64,000 nt of DNA from Pseudomonas sp. 7P_10.2_Bac1 (GTDB taxonomy: Bacteria; Pseudomonadota; Gammaproteobacteria; Pseudomonadales; Pseudomonadaceae). The stretch covers positions 62,001 to 126,000 of the forward strand of contig NZ_JANLNV010000080.1 in NCBI RefSeq assembly GCF_025465935.1, in the 5' to 3' direction. The translations under genes were made by a program, and so were the position numbers. The notes under the pieces are model-generated. The model made no database searches and was not told the DNA's origin. It saw nothing but the letters and a program-made list of their open reading frames with translations. Positions 19,631 to 27,848 of the stretch are shown here, in pieces. Position 1 is the first letter of the stretch; each line of letters starts with the position of its first letter.

Positions 19631-19861
19631 ATGCCTGCGCTTTACATCATGATTCCTGCGGCCTTGCTGATTGTCGCAATTGCCATTTTCATCTTCTTCT
19701 GGGCCGTGGACAGCGGCCAGTACGACGATCTGGACAGCCCGGCGCACAGCATTCTGTTTGACGACCAGGACCCGCAACACACGGCGGCAGTGGAAGAGGC
19801 CAAAGGCACACAGCGGGCGGCGATCGACAAATCCGACCAGCAGGCGCCACCCCATGCTTGA
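19631..19861 (+). CDS. ccoS: cbb3-type oxidase assembly protein CcoS
   Basis: 76-residue protein with a single N-terminal helix (LYIMIPAALLIVAIAIFIFFWAV), then the conserved SGQYDDLDSPAHSILFDD. CcoS is required for haem and copper insertion into cbb3 oxidases. It ends inside the next gene with an 8-base overlap. The C-terminal tail after residue 50 is low complexity and variable in the family. Confidence 0.92.
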   Translation: MPALYIMIPAALLIVAIAIFIFFWAVDSGQYDDLDSPAHSILFDDQDPQHTAAVEEAKGTQRAAIDKSDQQAPPHA

Positions 19862-20537
19862 GTTGGCCCCGCTGCTGGTGTCTGCGGTCATTCTGGGCCT
19901 GCTGGGTGGCGGGCATTGCCTGGGCATGTGTGGCGGTCTGATGGGCGCGCTGACCTTCGCCATTCCCAAAGAGCAACGCAGCCGACGCTTCAAACTGCTA
20001 TTGGCTTACAACCTGGGACGAATTCTCAGCTACGCCACGGCGGGTTTACTGCTGGGCCTGGCAGGCTGGGCTGTCGCCAATAGCCCGGCGGCGATGCTGA
20101 TGCGTGTGCTGGCCGGGCTGCTGCTGATTGTCATGGGCTTGTACCTGGCGGGCTGGTGGAGCGGCCTGACGCGCATAGAAGGCCTGGGGCGCGGCCTGTG
20201 GCGGCATATCCAGCCGCTGGCAAACCGCCTGCTGCCGGTGTCGAGCATTCCCCGCGCCCTGTTGCTTGGCGCCTTGTGGGGCTGGCTGCCGTGCGGATTG
20301 GTGTACAGCACACTGCTCTGGTCCGCCAGCCAGGGCAGTGCCCTGAACAGTGCCTTGCTGATGCTGGGCTTTGGCCTCGGGACATGGCCAGTGCTATTGG
20401 CAACGGGCCTTGCAGCCGAACGCATGACCGCCCTGCTGCGCCAGCGCAGTGCCCGTATGGCCGGCGGAGTGCTGGTGATGTTGTTCGGCCTCTGGACCTT
20501 GCCCGGCCCGCACCAGCACTGGTTGATGGGGCATTGA
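19854..20537 (+). CDS. Sulfite exporter TauE/SafE-like membrane protein of the cco locus
   Basis: 227-residue protein with about six membrane helices. It carries GGGHCLGMCGGLMGAL near residue 18 and WGWLPCGLVYSTL near 145, the cysteine motifs of the SafE/UreH-like (CcdA-related) group rather than true sulfite exporters. Homologues next to ccoS occur widely in Gammaproteobacteria, and some have been linked to copper supply for cbb3 oxidase. The start overlaps ccoS by 8 bases, so translation is coupled. A role in metal handling for oxidase assembly is an inference. Confidence 0.85.
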   Translation: MLELAPLLVSAVILGLLGGGHCLGMCGGLMGALTFAIPKEQRSRRFKLLLAYNLGRILSYATAGLLLGLAGWAVANSPAAMLMRVLAGLLLIVMGLYLAGWWSGLTRIEGLGRGLWRHIQPLANRLLPVSSIPRALLLGALWGWLPCGLVYSTLLWSASQGSALNSALLMLGFGLGTWPVLLATGLAAERMTALLRQRSARMAGGVLVMLFGLWTLPGPHQHWLMGH

Positions 20538-20577
20538 ACAAGCCCGTGTTCACAAAGCCCACGGGCCAGAGCTGGCG

Positions 20578-20619
20578 TTGATGCAAATCAAGGTGTTACC
20601 TATTCGCAGCCCATAGACT
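20578..20619 (+). promoter_or_regulatory. ANR-dependent promoter of hemN
   Basis: TTGATGCAAATCAA (20578-20591) is a perfect match to TTGAT-N4-ATCAA. A -10 element TAGACT lies at 20614-20619. This predicts a start near 20626 and places the box centre at about -41.5, the exact class II FNR geometry. hemN of pseudomonads is known to be ANR-activated. Confidence 0.88.
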
Positions 20620-20655
20620 CCTGAGCATTGCCAGCCAGCCCAGGGGAATGCCCGC

Positions 20656-22038
20656 ATGCTCGACGCCATTCGTTGGGACTCCGATTTGATTCGTCGATAC
20701 GACCTCGCCGGGCCACGTTATACCTCGTACCCCACGGCGATGCAGTTTCATGAGCAGATCAGTCCATTCGACTTTCTGCACGCCCTGCGTGAGAGTCGCA
20801 AAGCCCTGCGCCCACTGTCGCTCTACGTGCATGTGCCGTTTTGCGCAAACATTTGCTACTACTGCGCATGCAACAAGGTCATCACTAAAGATCGTGGTCG
20901 CGCCCAGCCTTACTTGAAGCGACTGGAACAGGAAATCGGCCTGGTCGCCTGCCACCTCGACCCCGGGCAAACCGTCGAGCAACTGCATTTTGGCGGCGGC
21001 ACCCCGACCTTTTTGAGCCACGATGAATTGCGCCAACTCATGGGCCAGTTGCGCGAGCATTTCAACCTGCTGGATGGCGACTCGGGGGATTACGGTATTG
21101 AAATCGACCCGCGCGAAGCTGACTGGTCGACGATGGGCCTGCTGCGCGAACTGGGGTTCAACCGCGTCAGTATTGGCCTGCAAGACCTCGATCCGGCAGT
21201 GCAACGTGCCGTCAACCGCCTGCAGAGCCTGGACGAAACCCGTGCAGTGATTGATGCCGCACGTACCCTGCAGTTTCGCTCGATCAACATCGATCTCATC
21301 TACGGGTTGCCCAAGCAAACTCCGCTGGGTTTCGCCCGCACGGTCGAGGAAGTGATCAACCTGCAACCGGATCGTTTATCGGTGTTCAACTACGCGCACT
21401 TGCCGGACCGATTCAAGCCGCAGCGACGCATTAACCCCAGCGACCTGCCCTCGCCCGCCGATAAACTGCACATGCTCGAACACACCATTGAGCAACTGAC
21501 CGGCGCCGGGTATCGCTATATCGGCATGGATCATTTTGCATTGCCCGATGATGAGCTGGCAATTGCCCAGGAAGAATCCAGGTTGCAACGCAACTTTCAG
21601 GGCTACACCACCCACGGCCATTGCGACCTGATTGGCCTGGGCGTGTCAGCCATCAGCCAGATCGGCGAGCTGTATTGCCAGAACAACGGCGACATCACCA
21701 AATACCAGCACACCCTGGCCAGTGAGCAACTGGCCACGAGCCGGGGCTTGCTGTGCAATCTGGACGATCGCATCCGCCGCGAGGTCATTCAGCACATCAT
21801 CTGCAACTTGCACTTGCCATTCGCGCGCATAGAGCAGGCGTTCAATATCGATTTCAGAGGGTATTTTTCAGCGCAGTGGCCGGCACTCAAGACGATGGCC
21901 GAAGATGGTCTGATTGCATTGGACAATGAGCAATTGACGGTTTTGCCCGCCGGGCGGCTGCTGGTGCGTTCGGTGTGCATGGTGTTCGATGCCTATCTGG
22001 CCCAGCAAACCCGACAACGCTTTTCACGGGTTATTTGA
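20656..22038 (+). CDS. hemN: Oxygen-independent coproporphyrinogen III oxidase
   Basis: 460-residue radical SAM enzyme that converts coproporphyrinogen III to protoporphyrinogen IX without O2, supplying haem under low oxygen. The radical SAM cluster motif is C63-x3-C67-x2-C70 with a following cysteine (CANICYYCACNK). HFGGGTPTFL and the GLQDLDP region follow, and the C-terminal HemN domain is present. The ATG has GGGGAA upstream. It is monocistronic with its own ANR promoter and is convergent with the next gene. Confidence 0.96.
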   Translation: MLDAIRWDSDLIRRYDLAGPRYTSYPTAMQFHEQISPFDFLHALRESRKALRPLSLYVHVPFCANICYYCACNKVITKDRGRAQPYLKRLEQEIGLVACHLDPGQTVEQLHFGGGTPTFLSHDELRQLMGQLREHFNLLDGDSGDYGIEIDPREADWSTMGLLRELGFNRVSIGLQDLDPAVQRAVNRLQSLDETRAVIDAARTLQFRSINIDLIYGLPKQTPLGFARTVEEVINLQPDRLSVFNYAHLPDRFKPQRRINPSDLPSPADKLHMLEHTIEQLTGAGYRYIGMDHFALPDDELAIAQEESRLQRNFQGYTTHGHCDLIGLGVSAISQIGELYCQNNGDITKYQHTLASEQLATSRGLLCNLDDRIRREVIQHIICNLHLPFARIEQAFNIDFRGYFSAQWPALKTMAEDGLIALDNEQLTVLPAGRLLVRSVCMVFDAYLAQQTRQRFSRVI

Positions 22039-22044
22039 ACGTGC

Positions 22045-22530
22045 TCACTTCATGGCCAGGGACGTAGCCTTGATCACGCTATCGCTGCTCAATGCCGCGT
22101 CCTTCATGGCTTTGTTCAAACTGTTGCTGGCCGTGGTCAATGCCGCGTTCAGACTTGCCAGTTCCGATTGCAAAGCCCTGGCCTGTGACCTGGCCTGCTC
22201 CGGGCTGAGACTACGGTTGGTCATGACCGCTTGCAGCTTGGCCATTTGCTCAGCGATCTTTTTCTTGAGCTCGCGGATCATCTTCAAAATGTTCTGGATG
22301 GATTCCGGTAGACCACTGTCTTCAATATCGCTGTATTCACTCTTTTCGGCGCGAGCCGCTTTCATGGCCGCCCCGGAGATAGTGACTTTGACACCTTGGG
22401 CAGGCGGCGCGTCCTCTTTGTCCGGCGCCGATTGCTGGCTTTTCGAGGAGGCTGCTTGAGTGTTTTTAGCCGGTTCAATACTGGCCGGCATGCCACTTTG
22501 AGCCAAGCTGATCGCACTTATCGACGACAT
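22045..22530 (-). CDS. Conserved hypothetical coiled-coil protein between hemN and anr
   Basis: 161-residue protein of unknown function. The first 50 residues are low complexity (S, A, Q, P, K). Residues about 75-160 are strongly helical, with heptad-like spacing in NILKMIRELKKKIAEQMAKL and ALQSELASLNAALTTA. There is no signal peptide, membrane segment or cysteine. It resembles short FlxA-like proteins only in general character. The ATG at 22530 is chosen because AAGGA lies 11 bases ahead; an ATG at 22542 would leave that site touching the start. It is divergent from anr. A hypothetical gene in this slot is usual in Pseudomonas. Confidence 0.6.
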   Translation of the reverse strand: MSSISAISLAQSGMPASIEPAKNTQAASSKSQQSAPDKEDAPPAQGVKVTISGAAMKAARAEKSEYSDIEDSGLPESIQNILKMIRELKKKIAEQMAKLQAVMTNRSLSPEQARSQARALQSELASLNAALTTASNSLNKAMKDAALSSDSVIKATSLAMK

Positions 22531-22680
22531 GGAGTCAATCATCCTTCATAGCTGTTCCCCCTGTATCGACCGCTTGATTAATGACTTGAGGCCGATTGCG
22601 TCTCCGGTGCGCGCTGGCCTCACTTACCTCGCTGGGTTACCCTTGCATCTTATGTGTGTTTTCCTACAAGGATTTAAGAA

Positions 22681-23415
22681 ATGTCCGAGCCAGTAAAAGT
22701 GCGCGCTCACAGCCAGGCTCACTGCAAGGACTGCAGTCTTGCTCCACTCTGCTTACCACTTTCGTTGAATTTGGAAGACATGGATGCGTTGGAAGAAATC
22801 GTCAAACGTGGTCGCCCGTTGAAAAAGGGCGAATTCCTGTTTCGCCAAGGCGACACCTTCGGCTCGGTTTATGCCGTCCGCTCCGGGGCGCTTAAAACAT
22901 TCAGCCTGAGTGACAGCGGCGAAGAACAAATTACCGGTTTTCACTTGCCAAGCGAGCTGGTCGGCTTGTCGGGCATGGACACCGAAACCTACCCAGTGTC
23001 CGCCCAAGCCCTGGAAACCACGCCTGTGTGCGAAATTCCTTTCGAGCGCCTGGACGAACTGTCGGTCCAATTGCCGCAATTGCGCCGCCAACTGATGCGC
23101 ATCATGAGCCGCGAGATTCGCGACGATCAGCAAATGATGTTGCTGCTGTCGAAAAAGACCGCAGACGAACGCATCGCGACGTTCCTGGTCAACCTGTCGG
23201 CGCGGTTCCGTGCTCGCGGCTTCTCGGCCAATCAGTTCCGCCTGAGCATGTCGCGCAACGAAATCGGTAACTACCTGGGCCTGGCCGTAGAAACAGTCTC
23301 CCGCGTGTTTACCCGCCTGCAAGAAAACCAACTCATCACCGCCGAAGGCAAAGAAGTGCACATCCTTGACCCGATCAAGCTCTGCGCATTGGCTGGCGGT
23401 TCGCTGGAAGCCTAA
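22681..23415 (+). CDS. anr: Anaerobic transcriptional regulator Anr (FNR family)
   Basis: 244-residue oxygen-sensing activator. The [4Fe-4S] ligands are C15, C18, C24 and C117, as in FNR. A cyclic-nucleotide-like beta-roll fills residues about 30-150, followed by the dimer helix. The C-terminal HTH holds LAVETVSRVFTRLQ, with the E-xx-SR recognition residues that read TTGAT. Anr activates haem synthesis, cbb3, denitrification and arginine fermentation genes. Likely targets in this window are hemN and perhaps the first ccoNOQP and ccoG. The ATG follows AAGGATTTAAGA. Confidence 0.96.
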   Translation: MSEPVKVRAHSQAHCKDCSLAPLCLPLSLNLEDMDALEEIVKRGRPLKKGEFLFRQGDTFGSVYAVRSGALKTFSLSDSGEEQITGFHLPSELVGLSGMDTETYPVSAQALETTPVCEIPFERLDELSVQLPQLRRQLMRIMSREIRDDQQMMLLLSKKTADERIATFLVNLSARFRARGFSANQFRLSMSRNEIGNYLGLAVETVSRVFTRLQENQLITAEGKEVHILDPIKLCALAGGSLEA

Positions 23416-23471
23416 ACACCCCGCATGAGGGCTATACTGGCGGCTCCGAAGCTCGCCAGGAAACGCGCCCC

Positions 23472-24014
23472 ATGGTCAACGACTTCAGCCTCAAAGCCCT
23501 GATCCGCCCGGTGCTTGATTTCCCCAAGCCCGGCGTGATCTTTCGCGACATCACCCCGCTTTACCAGTCCCCCCGGGCCATGCGAGTACTCGCCGACGCC
23601 TTTATCGAACGTTACGTCGAAGTGGATTTCAGCCACATCGGCGCCATGGACGCGCGTGGCTTTCTGATCGGCTCGGTGCTTGCACACCAACTCAACAAAC
23701 CGCTCATTCTGTTTCGCAAGCAAGGCAAGTTACCCGCCGACGTGCTGGCTGAAGGCTACCAGACAGAATACGGCCAAGCGTTTCTGGAGGTGCATGCCGA
23801 CAGCTTGTGCGAAGGTGATTCGTTATTGCTGGTCGATGACTTGATCGCCACTGGCGGTACGCTGGTCGCTGCAGTCAACCTGGTACGCCGTATGGGCGCA
23901 CAGGTGTTTGAAGCCGCGTCGATTATTGACCTGCCCGAATTGGGCGGCTCAACGCGTTTGCATGAAGTGGGTGTGCCGACGTTTTGCCTGACTGAATTTT
24001 CGTTGACCGAATAA
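23472..24014 (+). CDS. apt: Adenine phosphoribosyltransferase
   Basis: 180-residue cytoplasmic enzyme converting adenine and PRPP to AMP and pyrophosphate (purine salvage). The PRPP-binding loop LLLVDDLIATGGTL is intact, and the N-terminal RPVLDFPKPGVIFRDITPL is typical. The ATG follows AGGA. It lies 56 bases after anr on the same strand and is followed by a REP-like hairpin separating it from the convergent recR. Confidence 0.96.
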   Translation: MVNDFSLKALIRPVLDFPKPGVIFRDITPLYQSPRAMRVLADAFIERYVEVDFSHIGAMDARGFLIGSVLAHQLNKPLILFRKQGKLPADVLAEGYQTEYGQAFLEVHADSLCEGDSLLLVDDLIATGGTLVAAVNLVRRMGAQVFEAASIIDLPELGGSTRLHEVGVPTFCLTEFSLTE

Positions 24015-24017
24015 CCC

Positions 24018-24079
24018 GCAGGAGCTGTCGAGGTACGAAGGCTGCGATCTTTACAGATCGCAGCCCAGGCCGTTCCTAC
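24018..24079. repeat. REP-like palindromic element between apt and recR
   Basis: Inner perfect repeat GGCTGCGATCT (24040-24050) and its complement (24055-24065), flanked by GCAGGAGCTGTCG and CGTTCCTACAGG. This is the same family as the elements after acnA and guaD. It also serves as a likely terminator for two convergent genes. Confidence 0.65.
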
Positions 24080-24092
24080 AGGGTGTTTGCCA

Positions 24093-24695
24093 TCACAAAG
24101 CGATTGGTTTACGTCCGGCAAACGAATGCGCCAGGGTGCCACCGTCAACCAATTCCAGCTCGCCGCCCAACGGCACACCGTGGGCGATGCGTGAAGCAAT
24201 CAGACCTTTGCTGTTGAGCAATTGCGCTATGTAATGCGCGGTGGCTTCACCTTCTACCGTCGGGTTGGTCGCCAGAATCACTTCCTTGAAAGTGCCCTGC
24301 TCGGCAATTCGGGTCATCAACTGCGGAATCCCGATTGCTTCCGGCCCCAGGCCATCGAGCGGCGATAAATGGCCCTTGAGCACAAAGTAGCGCCCGCGAT
24401 AGCCGGTCTGCTCGATGGCGTAGACATCCATCGGCCCTTCAACCACACAGAGCAAGGTGTCATCGCGACGCACATCGGCGCATTGCGGGCACAGGTCATC
24501 TTCGGTCAGGGTCCTGCACAGGCGGCAATGACCCACGCCATCCATCGCCTGACTCAAGGCTAGCGCCAGTCGCGAACCGCCACTGCGATCACGCTCAAGC
24601 AATTGCAGGGCCATGCGCTGCGCGGTCTTTTGACCGACACCCGGCAACGTGCGCAAGGCATCGATCAGTTGGCGAATAAGGGGGCTGAAGCTCAT
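24093..24695 (-). CDS. recR: Recombination mediator RecR
   Basis: 200-residue RecFOR-pathway protein that loads RecA onto gapped DNA. It has an N-terminal helix-hairpin-helix (RTLPGVGQKTAQRMALQLL), a zinc site CRLCRTLTEDDLCPQC, a Toprim domain beginning LCVVEGPMDVYAIEQTG, and a C-terminal Walker B-like end. It lies downstream of ybaB and dnaX in the conserved dnaX-ybaB-recR order, though a terminator hairpin sits between ybaB and recR. Confidence 0.96.
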   Translation of the reverse strand: MSFSPLIRQLIDALRTLPGVGQKTAQRMALQLLERDRSGGSRLALALSQAMDGVGHCRLCRTLTEDDLCPQCADVRRDDTLLCVVEGPMDVYAIEQTGYRGRYFVLKGHLSPLDGLGPEAIGIPQLMTRIAEQGTFKEVILATNPTVEGEATAHYIAQLLNSKGLIASRIAHGVPLGGELELVDGGTLAHSFAGRKPIAL

Positions 24696-24779
24696 AGAGA
24701 AAGGTCCGACAAAACAACGAGAGGCGGTTTATACCCGCGGGCCGGGCCAGCGTCAAATACCAGCCGACCAGGCAAAAAA

Positions 24780-24802
24780 ATGCCGGGCACATGGCCCGGC
24801 AT
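24780..24802 (-). terminator. Rho-independent terminator after ybaB
   Basis: On the minus strand, ATGCCGGGC and GCCCGGCAT form a perfect 9-bp stem with a 5-base loop, followed by seven T residues. It follows the ybaB stop by 11 bases and would limit read-through into recR. Confidence 0.85.
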
Positions 24803-24813
24803 GGGTGAGCGCC

Positions 24814-25152
24814 TTAGAACGGCAGCTTCATGCCCGGTGGCAGTTGCATGCCAGCGGTTACGCCGGACATTTTGTCCTGGCTGTTGGCTTCGATCTTGCG
24901 CACAGCGTCGTTAACGGCTGCGGCGAACAAGTCTTCCAGGACTTCGCGGTCATCGTCGCTCACGCCTTCGAGCAGGCTTGGGTCAATGTTTACGCGCTTG
25001 ACGTCATGACGGCCGGTCATGACCACAGTCACCATGTCGCCACCTGCCTTACCGGTGACTTCAGCATTGGCCAGTTCTTCCTGCATCTTGGCCATTTTTT
25101 CCTGCATCTGCTGCGCCTGCTTCATCAGGCCGGCCATGCCACCTTTCATCAT
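24814..25152 (-). CDS. ybaB: Nucleoid-associated protein of the YbaB/EbfC family
   Basis: 112-residue DNA-binding protein that bridges and organises the nucleoid as a dimer. The N-terminal coiled coil (MAGLMKQAQQMQEKMAKMQ) and the core sequence VTGKAGGDMVTVVMTGRHDVK are family hallmarks. The ATG at 25152 has GAGGTGA upstream; the in-frame extension to 25179 is rejected. It follows dnaX by 75 bases. Confidence 0.94.
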   Translation of the reverse strand: MMKGGMAGLMKQAQQMQEKMAKMQEELANAEVTGKAGGDMVTVVMTGRHDVKRVNIDPSLLEGVSDDDREVLEDLFAAAVNDAVRKIEANSQDKMSGVTAGMQLPPGMKLPF

Positions 25153-25227
25153 GGGAATCACCTCAAACGTTATTTGCACAATGCACCCGCACTCATCATG
25201 ACTGCGGGCTGTAAGTTTTATCCGGCG

Positions 25228-27288
25228 TTACGAAGCCTGAGCCTGCACAACGTCGACAGGTTGAATCGTATCGTCTCGCACGGCTGCTCCGAACTGTTCC
25301 ATCATTTGCTGGACCAACGGGTCTGCGTAGATCGACTCTTCAGCCAGGCGCTGGCGTTCGGCCCGCAAGCGCGATGCCGCCTGGGCCGGAGTTTCCTGCT
25401 CTGGGCGTACCAACTCAATGGTCACTTTGAGTGTGCGCTGATGAAACTGGTTCAACGCATCATTCAGGCGACGCTGCTGGGTCGAGTTAAACAGAGCGCT
25501 ATGGGCCGGGTCCAGGTGCAGCAGCCAGTCATCACCGTCAACAGCAATCAAGGTGCAGTTGGCGCCAATGCTCGCCGTCATGCCCGATACCGGTAGTTGG
25601 GGGAACATGTTCAGCCATTCAAGGGCCAGGCCAGTGGCCGGCATTGACGCCGGTAACGGCTCAGGCTCGGGTTGTGGCTCGAACGCATGCTCGCTGGCCA
25701 ACTCGTCCAAGTAACTATAGGCCGCCGAATCCATGTCCGGTTCGATGTAGTCTTCGTCCAGGGGCGGTTCGTCGTCACGGTCCATACCAGGCACCGCAGC
25801 ATCAACCTGTTCGGCGGTTGGTTCCTGGATCGGCGCGGCAACCCACTCCGGCGCGTCCGGCACCACGCTGTCCGGGGTCGGCAGCGGCATGGGCGGTAAA
25901 TCCGGCTGCTCACTGACGGTCTCAAGCACGGGTTCTGGCTTGATCTCGTCGTCGATTACCGGCGCCGGTCGATCATTCCAGGGCAAGTCGATTTCGGCGA
26001 CAGGCGGCGCTTCAGGAGCCGCTACAGGCGCCACCACTTCTGGCGCAGGAGCCACGACCGGTGCGACCGGAACCTGGACAGGCTCAGCACGGGGCGCAAC
26101 GATTGGCGCAACAGCGGTCTGGCCCGCCACGGATTGAGCGGAATCAACTGTGGCCTGGCTGATCCCCACTGGCTTTAGCGGCTGACTCGGCGCATCGCCG
26201 GTGTCTGCCGGTCGGAACGCCAGCATCCTCAGCAAGACCATCTCAAAGCCGCCACGCGGGTCGGGTGCCAGCGGCAGATCGCGCCGACCGATCAGGCCCA
26301 TCTGGTAATAAAACTGCACGTCTTCGGCAGGCATCGCTTGCGCCAGCGCCAGCACTCGGTCGCGGTCGCCGTGACCGTTGTCGACGCCTTCAGGCAACGC
26401 CTGGGCAATCGCCACGCGGTGGAAAACGTTAAGGATCTCGGAGAGCACGCCGTTCCAGTCCGGCCCTTGCTCAGCCAAATGCCGCACGGCTTCCAGCAGT
26501 GCCCGCGCATCGCCCTGGATCAAGGCATGCAGCAGATCAAACACCTGACCGTGATCCAGCGTACCGAGCATCGCCCGTACGTCAGTGGCAAGCACCTTGC
26601 CTTCACCGAAGGCAATTGCCTGATCAGTCAAGCTCATGGCGTCACGCATCGAACCGTCAGCGGCGCGGCCCAGCAGCCACAGCGCATCGTCTTCGAACGG
26701 CACGTTTTCGACACTCAACACATGGGTCAAATGCTCGACTACACGTTCCGGCGTCATGTTTTTAAGCGAGAACTGAAGGCAGCGAGACAGAATCGTCGCC
26801 GGCAGTTTTTGCGGATCGGTGGTCGCCAAAATGAATTTGACGTAGGGCGGCGGCTCTTCGAGGGTTTTCAACAGCGCATTGAAGGAATGGCTGGAAAGCA
26901 TGTGCACTTCGTCGATCAGGTAGACCTTGAAGCGCCCGCGACTCGGGGCGTACTGCACGTTGTCGAGCAGCTCGCGCGTGTCCTCGACCTTGGTCCGGCT
27001 CGCGGCGTCGATCTCGATCAGGTCGACAAACCGCCCCTCATCGATCTCGCGGCACACCGAACACGCCCCACACGGTGTCGAGGTGATACCTGTTTCACAG
27101 TTCAGGCATTTGGCGATGATCCGCGCAATAGTGGTCTTGCCGACGCCGCGCGTACCGGTAAACAGATAGGCATGGTGCAGGCGCTGACTGTCCAGAGCGT
27201 TGATCAGAGCCTTGAGCACATGGGTCTGGCCGACCATTTCGCGGAACGAGCGCGGACGCCATTTACGTGCAAGAACCTGATAACTCAT
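25228..27288 (-). CDS. dnaX: DNA polymerase III subunits gamma and tau
   Basis: 686-residue clamp-loader ATPase. Walker A is GTRGVGKTT (about 45-53), the zinc site is CLNCETGITSTPCGACSVC, and the sensor/SRC motif is TTDPQKLPATILSRC. Domain III is followed by a long alanine/proline/valine-rich linker (about residues 390-570) and a C-terminal tau part that should contact DnaB and the polymerase. ATG at 27288 gives MSYQVLARKWRPRSF, the universal start. No A-rich slippery heptamer of the E. coli type was noticed, so how the shorter gamma form would arise here is unclear. Confidence 0.96.
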   Translation of the reverse strand: MSYQVLARKWRPRSFREMVGQTHVLKALINALDSQRLHHAYLFTGTRGVGKTTIARIIAKCLNCETGITSTPCGACSVCREIDEGRFVDLIEIDAASRTKVEDTRELLDNVQYAPSRGRFKVYLIDEVHMLSSHSFNALLKTLEEPPPYVKFILATTDPQKLPATILSRCLQFSLKNMTPERVVEHLTHVLSVENVPFEDDALWLLGRAADGSMRDAMSLTDQAIAFGEGKVLATDVRAMLGTLDHGQVFDLLHALIQGDARALLEAVRHLAEQGPDWNGVLSEILNVFHRVAIAQALPEGVDNGHGDRDRVLALAQAMPAEDVQFYYQMGLIGRRDLPLAPDPRGGFEMVLLRMLAFRPADTGDAPSQPLKPVGISQATVDSAQSVAGQTAVAPIVAPRAEPVQVPVAPVVAPAPEVVAPVAAPEAPPVAEIDLPWNDRPAPVIDDEIKPEPVLETVSEQPDLPPMPLPTPDSVVPDAPEWVAAPIQEPTAEQVDAAVPGMDRDDEPPLDEDYIEPDMDSAAYSYLDELASEHAFEPQPEPEPLPASMPATGLALEWLNMFPQLPVSGMTASIGANCTLIAVDGDDWLLHLDPAHSALFNSTQQRRLNDALNQFHQRTLKVTIELVRPEQETPAQAASRLRAERQRLAEESIYADPLVQQMMEQFGAAVRDDTIQPVDVVQAQAS

Positions 27289-27508
27289 TGATAACCGTCG
27301 CGTAAGAAAAGCGGAGGGGGCTAATGCTAGCGGAGCAGGGGCAAAATTGCATCCGGTGTGCGCTTTTAACTGCTCAGGCGCCCATGGTCGGGCATTTCGG
27401 GCAGACGTGAAAAAACGTCGACAGAGCAATCGGCAGTCGAGAGATATAAGAGCAGAAGATGTAGTTTCTGGACTAAAAACCCTGCGAATTGAGGATTTTT
27501 AAAATGGA

Positions 27509-27618
27509 GGCAACCCCACCAGCCACACCCCGGCACACAATGTTCCCGCTGTGGCTGCTGCCTTCCGGCTCTGACCAGGTTCACGGGTAATCGTTGCGGA
27601 GGGACCGATAGGGTCACC
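27509..27618 (-). ncRNA. ffs: Signal recognition particle 4.5S RNA
   Basis: On the minus strand the SRP core is clear: ACCUGGUCAGAGCCGGAAGG, then CAGCAGCCACAGCGGGAA. This gives the GGAA-type tetraloop hairpin and the asymmetric loop that bind Ffh. The ends were set by pairing. The first 14 bases (GGUGACCCUAUCGG) pair fully, allowing G-U, with the 3' end GGCUGGUGGGGUUGCC region. The location just upstream of dnaX on the same strand is conserved in Pseudomonas. End positions are good to a few bases. Confidence 0.93.
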
Positions 27619-27744
27619 ATAACAACATTCGCCTAGCAGCGAACGGCGCCATTGTACCTATCTGAGGAAAACTTACAACCGCTGGTGCAAGAATAAAAAA
27701 ATGAATGGGGTCAAGCACTTGGATTCGGGCACACATTTGGCTCA

Positions 27745-27835
27745 GTAGTCGTTGCCGAAGGCTGCAATGAAGCCGCGCAGGCTTCAAGGGAACGGTTTGC
27801 TGCGCCCCCCTTCGCAACCCGCGCCAGCGACTACA
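27745..27835. repeat. Long palindromic REP pair (BIME-like)
   Basis: About 90 bases running from GTAGTCGTTGCCGAAGGCTGC to CGCGCCAGCGACTAC, with inner GAAGCCGCGCAGGCTTC and an AACGGTTTGCTGCG centre. The whole can fold as one imperfect hairpin. The layout matches the long GTAGTCGCTGCC-type Pseudomonas elements. It lies between ligA and ffs. Confidence 0.7.
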
Positions 27836-27848
27836 GTTTTTGCTGCCT

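Noticed and set aside
24649..25596. Plus-strand ORF of 315 codons across ybaB and the dnaX 3' end
   Set aside because: Antisense to two conserved genes and crosses a terminator; not a gene.
25228..27288. Programmed frameshift in dnaX producing gamma
   Set aside because: I looked for an A-rich slippery heptamer like the E. coli one on the coding strand and did not see it. A different mechanism cannot be excluded.
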